Part shown: positions 1 to 5,608 of the stretch, piece by piece | How the letters are laid out: every line of letters begins with the position of its first letter | Position numbering within the stretch: the stretch's first letter is position 1 | Assembly (NCBI GenBank): GCA_029256645.1 | Contig: JAQSXM010000252.1 | Coordinates: 1-5,664, forward strand | Direction: 5' to 3' | DNA: 5,664 nucleotides | Source of the DNA: Sporomusa sp. | GTDB lineage: Bacteria; Bacillota_C; Negativicutes; Sporomusales; Sporomusaceae | Made by a program: the position numbers and the translations under genes | The notes under the pieces: model-generated | The model's database searches: none | Told to the model about the DNA's origin: nothing | Seen by the model: the letters and a program-made list of their open reading frames with translations, nothing else

Positions 1-7
1 GGCAACC

Positions 8-14
8 GGAGGAG
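8..14 (+). promoter_or_regulatory. Ribosome binding site of niaR
   Basis: GGAGGAG lies 8 nt before the ATG at 23, an ideal spacing. An in-frame TTG at 20 directly precedes the ATG, but it is a weaker codon with only 5 nt of spacing. The ATG is therefore taken as the start. The promoter of niaR lies left of the window. Confidence 0.85.
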
Positions 15-22
15 AGTTTTTG

Positions 23-538
23 ATGGAAGCAAAAGAACGGCGTCAACATATCATCAGCTTGCTGAAAAGTACCGGTAAACCGCTAACCGGTACAGTATTG
101 GCAAAAGAGTTAGGGGTAAGCCGGCAGGTGATTGTTGGTGATGTTGCTATATTACGGGCGTCCGGCGCTGAAATATATGCTACGCCACAAGGGTATGTTA
201 TTTTGCCGGTAACCGCCAGTGGCACAGTTACCGCTAGATTTGCCTGCAGTCATAGTGTTGATCGTATGGAAGAGGAACTTGCAATTATTGTTGATAACGG
301 GGGCCGGGTTCTGGATGTCAGTGTTGAACATCCCGTATATGGCGAGATTAAAGCCAGCCTGATACTGGCTTCACGATATGATTTGGCCGAGTTTTTGCAT
401 AAATCGGCTAAGAGTGGTGCTATACCTTTGTCTGTTGTTACTGGTGGGGTACATTTGCATACAGTGGAAGCGCCCACAACCGATATTTTACATAAAATTG
501 CCGCTGAGCTTAGGGCTCTGAGAATATTGCTTGAGTGA
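23..538 (+). CDS. niaR: Nicotinate-responsive transcriptional repressor NiaR (HTH + 3H domain)
   Basis: DNA-binding repressor of niacin uptake and NAD biosynthesis genes; in the known family nicotinic acid is the corepressor. The product is 171 aa, the usual family length. Residues about 5-60 form a winged helix-turn-helix of the HTH_11/BirA type, with LAKELGVSRQVIVGDVAILR as the recognition part. Residues about 70-168 are the 3H domain, named for conserved histidines: H77 (ACSHSV), H103 (VEHPVYG) and H144/H146 (GGVHLHTVEA), with E85 a likely further metal ligand as in the Thermotoga family structure. It is cytoplasmic and expected to be dimeric. The gene ends 33 bp from the stop of the convergent kinase gene and no clear terminator lies between them. 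The niacin transporter gene niaP lies about 3.7 kb downstream on the same strand and is its likely target. The assignment is firm at family level; ligand and targets are inferred. Confidence 0.93.
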   Translation: MEAKERRQHIISLLKSTGKPLTGTVLAKELGVSRQVIVGDVAILRASGAEIYATPQGYVILPVTASGTVTARFACSHSVDRMEEELAIIVDNGGRVLDVSVEHPVYGEIKASLILASRYDLAEFLHKSAKSGAIPLSVVTGGVHLHTVEAPTTDILHKIAAELRALRILLE

Positions 539-571
539 CGTGGCAGCAAAGATAAAAGCAGGATGCTGAGG

Positions 572-2368
572 CTAAGAGAGCTGCGCGGCTGATACTTTAA
601 ACCTAACGAAGAAAGTTGTTCCTCTAGTGCTTGTTGTTATGTCGATAGTGGCCTGATGCCGGGCGGCAATGCTGTAGCATACCGGTAGTCCAAGCCCGGT
701 GCCGGTTTCTTTGGTAGTCAGGAACGGTGTGCCTAGTTGTTTAAAAACACTGGGGGTAATTCCCGGGCCTTCATCGGTTACGGCCAGGACTACCGCGGTA
801 TTGGCAACATCATACCATGTCCGGATATAGACGATTCCGCCTGCCGGACTGGCTTCGAGCGCATTTCGCACCAGATTGAGCAGTAATTGCTGGATCTCTT
901 TTTCATCAAGCGCAAGGTTCGGGATATCGCTTAACTCAAGACTAATCTCTTTGTGACCAGTAGTTGCATCTGCCTTCATTAACGGCAACACAGAGTGGAT
1001 AATACTGTTAAGTTGAGTCGATTTTAAGTCAATCAGTTTGTTCTTAGCTAAGGTTAGAAACTCTGTAATTATGTTATTGGCTCTATCTAACTCATCAGTC
1101 ATAATTGTAAAATACTCATAGTAGCCGGCTAAAGCCGGCTTTTTTGCTAGCAATTGGAGAAAACCTCGTACTGTTGTCATAGGATTTCTCACTTCATGGC
1201 CAATGCTTGCTGCCATCTGGCCGATAAGATTAAGCCTGTCCAGCCTGGCCAATTCAAGCTCTCTGTTGCGGCGTTCAGTAATATCATAAACAGACGTCAG
1301 CAGGCAATGTTGACCCATATGTTTGATAAGTTCAGCTGATAGTAAGCCAATCCGAATATCACCACTTTTAGTGATCAGTTCAAATTCAAAGTCATGAATG
1401 AACTTTTCCGTGTATGCCAGCCTAAGCAATCGTTCTCTTTCGCTTGGAAATCTCCATATCGCCCGTTCCATTCCTGGCTGAGCAATAATTTCCTGGCGAC
1501 TGTAACCAGTATGCCTGATAAAACTTTCATTCACGTGAATAAAGTAACCCTCGGCAAGGTTATAAAGTGCCAGCGGTGTGGGGCTGAAAAAGGCCTGTTT
1601 TGATGTTGACTTCTGGCGATAAACCAATTCTTTATGAAGTGCTCTAGCTTCTCCTCTGGACGATAGTATATTTGTGAGGAGGTTGTTTTGAGTTGAATCT
1701 TCACTGGCAAGTAGTAGGTTTTGGGGGGAGTCAGACCCGTTAATAGCAGATGGACAGGATTTCAGTAAACATTCGACAAGTTCAGTGCGATGGATTTTCT
1801 CATGGATAAGTCGGTGGAAGTTAAAACAGGCCCATGCACCAAGTGGGGTAAGAATGAAAAGTGTCAAGAGAGTTGTATGAACTACCTGAATAGAACCTGT
1901 ATAATAAAGGGAAATTCCGAGCTGGATACCGGTATAGATAAGTGCCATGAGAAATCCGATTTTTATCCACATATTGTGAGCATACTTGCTAAAGTTAGGT
2001 TTATATAAGCGTAACAGACTGCCAAAAGCTGAAAAAACATAAAGTGATATGATGTCGCCGATAATACCGTTGCCACCTAGATGCCAAAGGAACAGTGCCC
2101 CGATGCTGGCAGCTACAATTGCTGCAATCGGGCCACCAATATAACCGGACATTGTAAGAATAATATGCCGGAAATCGACAATTGAGCTATTTGTGATAAA
2201 AATACCTTCTCGCATGGCCAACACAGAACAAATACCCAAGATAACGCCCCAGACAAGGGGCGTGGAACTCTTGGGAAAAGTAAGCATGATACAACTGCCA
2301 AGAGATGATATTGCTAGAGTTACAAAAATATTCGATATAAATAGAACAGTTTGGTCCCAATGGTTCAT
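572..2368 (-). CDS. Membrane sensor histidine kinase: 5TM LytS-type module, PAS, HisKA, HATPase_c
   Basis: Predicted inner-membrane sensor kinase of 598 aa that autophosphorylates and passes phosphate to a response regulator. Residues about 7-183 hold five or six hydrophobic helices resembling the 5TM-5TMR_LYT sensor module of LytS-like kinases (VDFRHI, GYIGGP, FLWHLGG). After a linker, residues about 260-366 form a PAS domain (GYFIHVNESFIRHTGYSRQE, ending YDITERR). The HisKA H-box is SIGHEVRNPMTTVRGF with phosphoacceptor H391. The ATPase has an N-box (NLVRNALEA, 498-506), G1 (DEGPG, 532-536), F-box (PFLTTK, 548-553) and G2 (GTGLGL, 556-561), so all catalytic motifs are intact. The H-box and domain style match Bacillota sporulation-type kinases, which often act through Spo0F; that pathway is inferred. 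No response regulator gene is in the window, so it is an orphan here. The ATG is preceded by AGGGAG (2378-2383) at 9 nt. The signal sensed is unknown. Confidence 0.92.
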   Translation of the reverse strand: MNHWDQTVLFISNIFVTLAISSLGSCIMLTFPKSSTPLVWGVILGICSVLAMREGIFITNSSIVDFRHIILTMSGYIGGPIAAIVAASIGALFLWHLGGNGIIGDIISLYVFSAFGSLLRLYKPNFSKYAHNMWIKIGFLMALIYTGIQLGISLYYTGSIQVVHTTLLTLFILTPLGAWACFNFHRLIHEKIHRTELVECLLKSCPSAINGSDSPQNLLLASEDSTQNNLLTNILSSRGEARALHKELVYRQKSTSKQAFFSPTPLALYNLAEGYFIHVNESFIRHTGYSRQEIIAQPGMERAIWRFPSERERLLRLAYTEKFIHDFEFELITKSGDIRIGLLSAELIKHMGQHCLLTSVYDITERRNRELELARLDRLNLIGQMAASIGHEVRNPMTTVRGFLQLLAKKPALAGYYEYFTIMTDELDRANNIITEFLTLAKNKLIDLKSTQLNSIIHSVLPLMKADATTGHKEISLELSDIPNLALDEKEIQQLLLNLVRNALEASPAGGIVYIRTWYDVANTAVVLAVTDEGPGITPSVFKQLGTPFLTTKETGTGLGLPVCYSIAARHQATIDITTSTRGTTFFVRFKVSAAQLS

Positions 2369-2405
2369 TTGACAACACTCCCTGGTAATAAATAGAAATA
2401 ATTAT

Positions 2406-2424
2406 AATATTTGACAATATTTGA
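2406..2424. repeat. Two direct copies of AATATTTGA at 10-bp spacing before the kinase gene
   Basis: AATATTTGA occurs at 2406-2414 and 2416-2424, separated by one base. On the kinase strand this reads TCAAATATT twice, one helical turn apart, about 38 bp upstream of the start codon. It could be a regulator site, but the region is very AT-rich and chance is plausible. Confidence 0.35.
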
Positions 2425-2477
2425 ATTTTACCTGCTGTTTTTGTAATTATAATAAAGACTAAAGGGAAAATATTTCC

Positions 2478-2516
2478 AAAATAAAAGAAGCTGTCGGTTT
2501 ATGTAAAATGTACCCT
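2478..2516 (+). repeat. Left terminal inverted repeat of the 2478-2745 element
   Basis: It pairs with 2707-2745 on the opposite strand. The outer 18 positions and the inner 13 positions match exactly, and of the 8 between them only three match. It ends in AAAATGTACCCT and is followed by a small TTGTC-AAG-GACAA hairpin at 2517-2529. Confidence 0.8.
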
Positions 2517-2555
2517 TTGTCAAGGACAATAAAAAAAAGACTATGCCGTTTTGAG

Positions 2556-2592
2556 AAGATGATTCCTGTATTGGCCAGGAGTCATCTTTTTT
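2556..2592 (+). terminator. Intrinsic terminator inside the repeat element, plus-strand orientation
   Basis: The stem is AAGATGATTCCTG (2556-2568) against CAGGAGTCATCTT (2576-2588): 13 pairs with one G-T wobble and a 7-nt loop, TATTGGC. A T-run spans 2587-2592. It faces the plus strand, yet no plus-strand gene lies upstream of it in this interval, since the kinase is on the minus strand. It is probably a relic of a deleted element gene, or it insulates against read-through. Confidence 0.75.
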
Positions 2593-2667
2593 AAATCCCA
2601 CTGATACCTATAGTGATTGTAATAAATCATATTATCTCTGTTTTCTTTTCTCCATTATATAGACAAA

Positions 2668-2712
2668 TACCCTATAGGGTAGACTTTTTTTCATTGTCTA
2701 CTCTATAGGGTA
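2668..2712. repeat. 17-bp hairpin made of two inverted TACCCTATAG motifs
   Basis: TACCCTATAGGGTAGAC (2668-2684) pairs with GTCTACTCTATAGGGTA (2696-2712), giving 17 pairs with one wobble around an 11-nt T-rich loop. The left arm itself contains a perfect 14-bp palindrome, TACCCTATAGGGTA (2668-2681). The right arm overlaps the start of the right terminal repeat. These are the internal copies of the element's end motif and may be transposase binding sites. Confidence 0.75.
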
Positions 2713-2745
2713 CATTTTAATGTAACTGACAGCTTCTTTTATTTT
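2707..2745 (-). repeat. Right terminal inverted repeat of the 2478-2745 element
   Basis: The reverse complement begins AAAATAAAAGAAGCTGTC, identical to the left end, and continues to TAAAATGTACCCT. It lies 57 bp beyond the stop codon of the exporter gene, so exporter transcripts that read through would enter the element. Confidence 0.8.
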
Positions 2746-2756
2746 AATAATTTCAA

Positions 2757-2777
2757 GGATGTGGATGATGGATGATG
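2757..2777. repeat. Short tandem repeat, 7-bp GATGATG units
   Basis: Units GGATGTG, GATGATG, GATGATG run in tandem; the last two are exact and the first differs at two positions. They lie inside a weak CAAGGA...TCCTTG inverted pair (2754-2784) just past the exporter stop codon. No function is evident. Confidence 0.5.
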
Positions 2778-2802
2778 TTCCTTGCCGTTTCAAGTATCAT
2801 TC

Positions 2803-3996
2803 CTAACGTTTAAATAGCTTGCCTGGCAAAAATGAGGCGAGCGCCAGTCCGGCGATTGGTAATACTGATAACGCAGTAAATACGCTGGGAACACCAAAAT
2901 GGTCGGCAATATAGCCCAGAATCGTAGCGCCTACGCCACCAAGACCGATGCTAAAGCCAATAGTCAGGCCTGAAGCCATGCCGACATAGCCAGGCATCAT
3001 TTCCTGGGCCAGCACTACCGTTGTGGCAAATGACGATATGAGGGCCAATCCGGTTAATGCGAGTATGAGCAATGTTGCAAAACCGCTAGTATATTGGAAT
3101 AAACTGATTAATGGCAATGTGATGAGTATAGAGCCCATAATAACTGTCTTGCGGCCAAAGCGGTCGCTTAATGAGGCACCAACGTAGGTGCCGACGACCC
3201 CGGCGAACAGGAAAACGGCTAAGAGATAACTGGCATATACCGGACTACCTGATAAATAGTTGATGTAATACATCGGTATATAAGTAGTCAATCCGGTATG
3301 GATGCTAGATCTTATAAATACAAATCCTAAGAGTATTGCCAGCAGACTGTAGTTAAGTGGCTGGCCTTGCGCAGTAGTGGCGTGTGAAGCCGCGGCTGAT
3401 TGGAGGGAGGGTTCTTGTGGGGAAAGCTCTCGCAGATTGCGATATAGCAGGAGCGACATAATTAAACCAGGAATGATAAAATAAAGGGTATTTGTTAACA
3501 CACCCGGTGCGTTGAGGGCCAGTGACATAGCAATTGAACCAAGCGCCAATCCGAGGTTGCCTCCCACTGAGAATAGTCCCATGCTGCGACCTTTAGTTGC
3601 TGCGTTGCTAAGAAGATGAGCAGATTTAGATGCCTGCGGATGAAAACAGGCAATCCCGAGGCCGCCAATAACAACAGCTATCAGTAAGGTAGCGTAAGAA
3701 GGCATAAAGCCGGTGATGGCTAACCCGATTCCTGCGAGCAGTACGCTAGCCGGGATTAACCAGGGTAGTGAGACACGATCGGTAAGATAGCCAAACACTG
3801 GTTGTATCACTGAAGAGGTTAGATTCTGGACAAGAACAATGAGTCCGACTTGGGTATAGGTTAGGTTAAAGGCAGTTTTTAAAAACGGCAGCAGAACCGG
3901 TAGTGCGCCCTGGCCGAAATCGGTAATTAAATGCCCCAAAGTTAAAAGCGCCAGTGGTTTTGTCAATATTCGTTCCGTAGGTTGATCTTGCTGCAT
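2803..3996 (-). CDS. MFS exporter, fosmidomycin-resistance (Fsr)-like
   Basis: Inner-membrane proton-coupled transporter of 397 aa with about 12 predicted helices and a longer cytoplasmic loop between halves (about 186-214). The N-terminal signature GHLITDFGQGALPVLLPFLK (21-40), followed by TQVGLIVLVQNLTSSVIQP, and the FHPQASKSA motif (118-126) are typical of the Fsr branch of drug exporters. MFS motif A appears as GYLTDR (69-74) in the first half and SDRFGRK (277-283) in the second. The length is normal and nothing is missing. The ATG has AAGGAG (4004-4009) at 7 nt, and a good sigma-A promoter lies just upstream. The gene is divergent from niaP with a 225-bp shared control region, which could mean shared control, although the tandem repeat beside niaP is absent from this leader. 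The true substrate is unknown: Fsr-like proteins are often annotated for fosmidomycin without proof. I am sure of the superfamily and fairly sure of the branch. Confidence 0.88.
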   Translation of the reverse strand: MQQDQPTERILTKPLALLTLGHLITDFGQGALPVLLPFLKTAFNLTYTQVGLIVLVQNLTSSVIQPVFGYLTDRVSLPWLIPASVLLAGIGLAITGFMPSYATLLIAVVIGGLGIACFHPQASKSAHLLSNAATKGRSMGLFSVGGNLGLALGSIAMSLALNAPGVLTNTLYFIIPGLIMSLLLYRNLRELSPQEPSLQSAAASHATTAQGQPLNYSLLAILLGFVFIRSSIHTGLTTYIPMYYINYLSGSPVYASYLLAVFLFAGVVGTYVGASLSDRFGRKTVIMGSILITLPLISLFQYTSGFATLLILALTGLALISSFATTVVLAQEMMPGYVGMASGLTIGFSIGLGGVGATILGYIADHFGVPSVFTALSVLPIAGLALASFLPGKLFKR

Positions 3997-4034
3997 ATAA
4001 CTTCTCCTTTTGCATTGAAAATGGTTATTTACTA

Positions 4035-4063
4035 ATAATAGGCTTATAAGGTAGAAATATCAA
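4035..4063 (-). promoter_or_regulatory. Sigma-A promoter of the Fsr-like exporter gene
   Basis: On the minus strand, -35 TTGATA (4058-4063) and -10 TATTAT (4035-4040) are separated by 17 bp; each matches consensus at five of six positions. Initiation near 4028 would give a leader of about 32 nt that contains the RBS. An inverted pair CAAGC/GCTTG (4061-4079) overlaps the upstream edge of the -35. Confidence 0.7.
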
Positions 4064-4142
4064 GCAGGATATGAGCTTGTTTTTTGCCTTATCTCGTCAT
4101 ATAAAGTAATTGCAGTGGTTTTTGCGCGATTTAAAAAACAGT

Positions 4143-4172
4143 TTGCCATTTTAATACAGGATAAGCTATAAT
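4143..4172 (+). promoter_or_regulatory. Sigma-A promoter of niaP
   Basis: -35 TTGCCA (4143-4148) and a perfect -10 TATAAT (4167-4172) are separated by 18 bp. The start of transcription is expected near 4179, so the tandem repeat at 4182-4211 falls in the first 30 transcribed bases, where a bound repressor would block initiation or early elongation. Confidence 0.75.
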
Positions 4173-4181
4173 ATTGATGAC

Positions 4182-4211
4182 AAGACATATGTAAAGACAC
4201 GTGTAAAGACA
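4182..4211 (+). promoter_or_regulatory. Candidate NiaR operator: 12-bp tandem repeat before niaP
   Basis: Two full units, AAGACATATGTA (4182-4193) and AAGACACGTGTA (4194-4205), are followed by a half unit AAGACA (4206-4211). Each full unit carries an 8-bp palindrome, ACATATGT and ACACGTGT, with centres 12 bp apart. The repeat fills the space between the predicted start of transcription and the RBS, a typical repressor position. niaP is a known NiaR target in Bacillota and niaR is in this window, so NiaR is the likely ligand. I have not compared it with the published NiaR motif. Confidence 0.6.
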
Positions 4212-4212
4212 T

Positions 4213-4225
4213 GGAGGCGAGGTGA
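4213..4225 (+). promoter_or_regulatory. niaP ribosome binding region with two possible start codons
   Basis: Two Shine-Dalgarno cores follow each other: GGAGG (4213-4217) and GAGGTGA (4219-4225). The first serves GTG at 4222 with a tight 4-nt spacing. The second serves an in-frame TTG at 4231 with 8 nt after its GAGG core. An ATG at 4211 opens a 4-codon frame (M-E-A-R) whose TGA (4223-4225) overlaps the GTG, so it is not the gene start. Confidence 0.6.
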
Positions 4226-5568
4226 AAATATTGGGGATTATTAGCCGGCTGGAACAAATTCCTGTTAGCCGATTTCATTACAAACTGTTAGTTTTGACTG
4301 GATTAGGATGGCTGTTCGATGCTATGGATACTGGAATTATTGCCTTTGTATTACCGATTTTATCACAACAGTGGGGGTTATCTGCGACCCAGATGGGGTT
4401 TATCGGCAGTATTGGCCTCTTGGGACTGGCGGTTGGTGCTGTAGTGGCTGGTTCAGCAGCCGATAGGTTTGGACGGAAAGCGGTGTTCGCTGTTACGCTG
4501 GTGATTTATAGTATCGCAACCGGATTGTGCGGTTTGGCGTGGAATTACGAATCACTACTTGTGTTTAGGTTCTTAGTGGGTTTTGGTTTGGGTGGTGAAT
4601 TGCCGGTGGCTGCAACGCTTATGGCTGAGTATTCACCACCAGCCAGTCGTGGGCGTTTCATTGTCCTACTTGAGAGCTTTTGGGCATTGGGCTGGCTGGC
4701 TGCAGCGCTTATCTCTTACCTTATTATTCCGCGCTTTGGTTGGCAGATGGCATTTTTTATTGGGGCATTACCTGCACTCTATGTATTTTTTATCAGAATG
4801 GGGGTACCGGAATCAATACGTTATCTTATCAATAAAGGCCGCCAGGCTGAGGCTGTGGAGATTGTTGCTAAAATAGAGCAGTCGGCTGGTATTCAGCCAC
4901 CAATAACTCAGTTGACTGAAACTATAGATTCTGCAGTGCAGAATCCGGCAGGGCGGAAACTGGCGTTTAAAGAACTTTGGACAGATCAGTTCGCTAAGCG
5001 AACCATAATACTGTGGCTAATCTGGTTCGGCATTGTTTATTCATATTATGGGATTTTTACCTGGCTGCCATCGCTTATGGTCAAGCAGGGGCATTCGGTC
5101 ATTAAAACCTTTGAATATGTCTTAATTATGACTTTGGCACAATTGCCGGGTTATTTTAGTGCGGCATATTTGATTGACCGCATCGGCCGGAGAGCAACCC
5201 TGGCGATGTATTTGGCGCTGAGTGCTGCAAGTGCTTATTTTTTCGGTCAAGGTGGCAGCGCTGAGATTGTGCTCGTCTGGGGTAGCCTTATGTCGTTCTT
5301 TAATCTTGGGGCCTGGGGTGTTGTCTACACCTATACCCCTGAGCTTTATCCAACAAGGATTCGGGCATTTGGCTCCGGTTGGGCAGCTGCAGTCGGCCGG
5401 TTTGGCGGGATATTGGCACCTACGGTTGTAGGATATCTCATCACCGGCCCGCAGGGATTCGCACAGGTATTTACAATGTTTACCGGTGTTATGCTGGTGG
5501 TTGCGGTGGCTGTCTGGTTATTTGGCGAAGAAACTAAGGGTAAAGCGTTGGATGAGATAAGCAGTTAA
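4222..5568 (+). CDS. niaP: Niacin transporter NiaP (MFS, sugar-porter-like)
   Basis: Inner-membrane MFS importer of 448 aa with about 12 predicted helices, expected to take up nicotinate (possibly nicotinamide) for NAD salvage. It matches the Bacillus NiaP (YceI) pattern: GLGWLFDAMD (27-36) in TM1, motif A ADRFGRK (80-86), RFLVGFGLGGELPVA (116-130), LLESFWALGWLAAALISY (149-166), PESIRYL (196-202) before the central loop, DRIGRR (319-324) and PELYPTRIR (373-381). The GLGGELPVA and ESFWALGW blocks are the strongest resemblance. The frame can begin at GTG 4222 or TTG 4231; the TTG has the better spaced Shine-Dalgarno and would give 445 aa. The gene has its own promoter, a tandem-repeat candidate operator and a strong terminator, so it is probably monocistronic. 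With niaR in the window, control by nicotinate through NiaR is likely. Related aromatic-acid MFS transporters are the main alternative. Confidence 0.87.
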   Translation: MKILGIISRLEQIPVSRFHYKLLVLTGLGWLFDAMDTGIIAFVLPILSQQWGLSATQMGFIGSIGLLGLAVGAVVAGSAADRFGRKAVFAVTLVIYSIATGLCGLAWNYESLLVFRFLVGFGLGGELPVAATLMAEYSPPASRGRFIVLLESFWALGWLAAALISYLIIPRFGWQMAFFIGALPALYVFFIRMGVPESIRYLINKGRQAEAVEIVAKIEQSAGIQPPITQLTETIDSAVQNPAGRKLAFKELWTDQFAKRTIILWLIWFGIVYSYYGIFTWLPSLMVKQGHSVIKTFEYVLIMTLAQLPGYFSAAYLIDRIGRRATLAMYLALSAASAYFFGQGGSAEIVLVWGSLMSFFNLGAWGVVYTYTPELYPTRIRAFGSGWAAAVGRFGGILAPTVVGYLITGPQGFAQVFTMFTGVMLVVAVAVWLFGEETKGKALDEISS

Positions 5569-5573
5569 CAGCT

Positions 5574-5608
5574 AAACTGGGATGGGTAGTGCCGTCCCAG
5601 TTTTTTTT
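5574..5608 (+). terminator. Intrinsic terminator of niaP
   Basis: Stem AAACTGGGATGG (5574-5585) pairs with CCGTCCCAGTTT (5592-5603): 12 pairs with one T-G wobble and a 6-nt loop, GTAGTG. An 8-base T-run (5601-5608) follows. It starts 6 nt after the niaP stop codon. Confidence 0.93.

Larger units (their letters stand above)
2478..2745. mobile_element. 268-bp MITE-like element or internally deleted insertion sequence
   Basis: The two ends are imperfect inverted repeats of 39 bp: the first 18 bases from each end are identical (AAAATAAAAGAAGCTGTC), then 8 mostly divergent bases, then an identical TAAAATGTACCCT. The interior holds no open frame that could encode a transposase, but does hold an intrinsic terminator (2556-2592) and two more copies of the TACCCTATAG-type end motif (2668-2712). 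Several repeated end motifs beside TGTC...GACA termini recall the multiple terminal repeats of IS21-family elements; this family link is my inference and unverified. No convincing target-site duplication is visible: the left flank reads ATATTTCC and the right flank AATAATTT. It sits in non-coding DNA and disrupts no gene. It could instead be a non-mobile structured regulatory element. Confidence 0.6.
2369..2802. other. 434-bp AT-rich non-coding gap between kinase and MFS exporter genes
   Basis: The gap contains the kinase leader (2369-2477), a 268-bp inverted-repeat element (2478-2745) and a 57-bp tail (2746-2802) that follows the exporter stop codon on the minus strand. I see no credible coding frame, tRNA or rRNA. 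The kinase must be driven from here, or from inside the element. Minus-strand TATAAT hexamers occur at 2446-2451 and 2401-2406, but neither has an acceptable -35 at 16-18 bp, so no promoter is called. Confidence 0.7.

Noticed and set aside
1154..2008. Three plus-strand open frames of 61-72 codons inside the kinase gene
   Set aside because: They lie antisense to a kinase with intact motifs, show no recognisable domain and have no convincing RBS. They are shadow frames.
2401..2451. Kinase promoter based on two minus-strand TATAAT hexamers
   Set aside because: Neither has a -35 resembling TTGACA at 16-18 bp, and TATAAT is frequent in such AT-rich sequence.
2469..2754. Target-site duplication around the repeat element
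   Set aside because: AATATTTCC on the left and AATAATTTC on the right are alike only if a gap is allowed, and AT-rich sequence makes this likely by chance.
2754..2784. Terminator of the exporter gene
   Set aside because: The CAAGGA/TCCTTG stem is only 6 bp with a 19-nt loop and no T-run follows on the minus strand.
4182..4211. CRISPR-like repeat array
   Set aside because: The units are 12 bp and contiguous, without spacers, and no cas gene is present.
4179..4221. Riboswitch in the niaP leader
   Set aside because: The leader is only about 40 nt and is filled by the tandem repeat and RBS; there is no room for an aptamer and no terminator or sequester stem.
4060..4278. Minus-strand 72-codon frame across the niaP control region
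   Set aside because: It runs through two promoters, the tandem repeat and the start of niaP, and its composition does not look protein-like.
4583..5431. Plus-strand alternate-frame open frames inside niaP
   Set aside because: They lie within the clear NiaP frame in another phase and show no independent signals.
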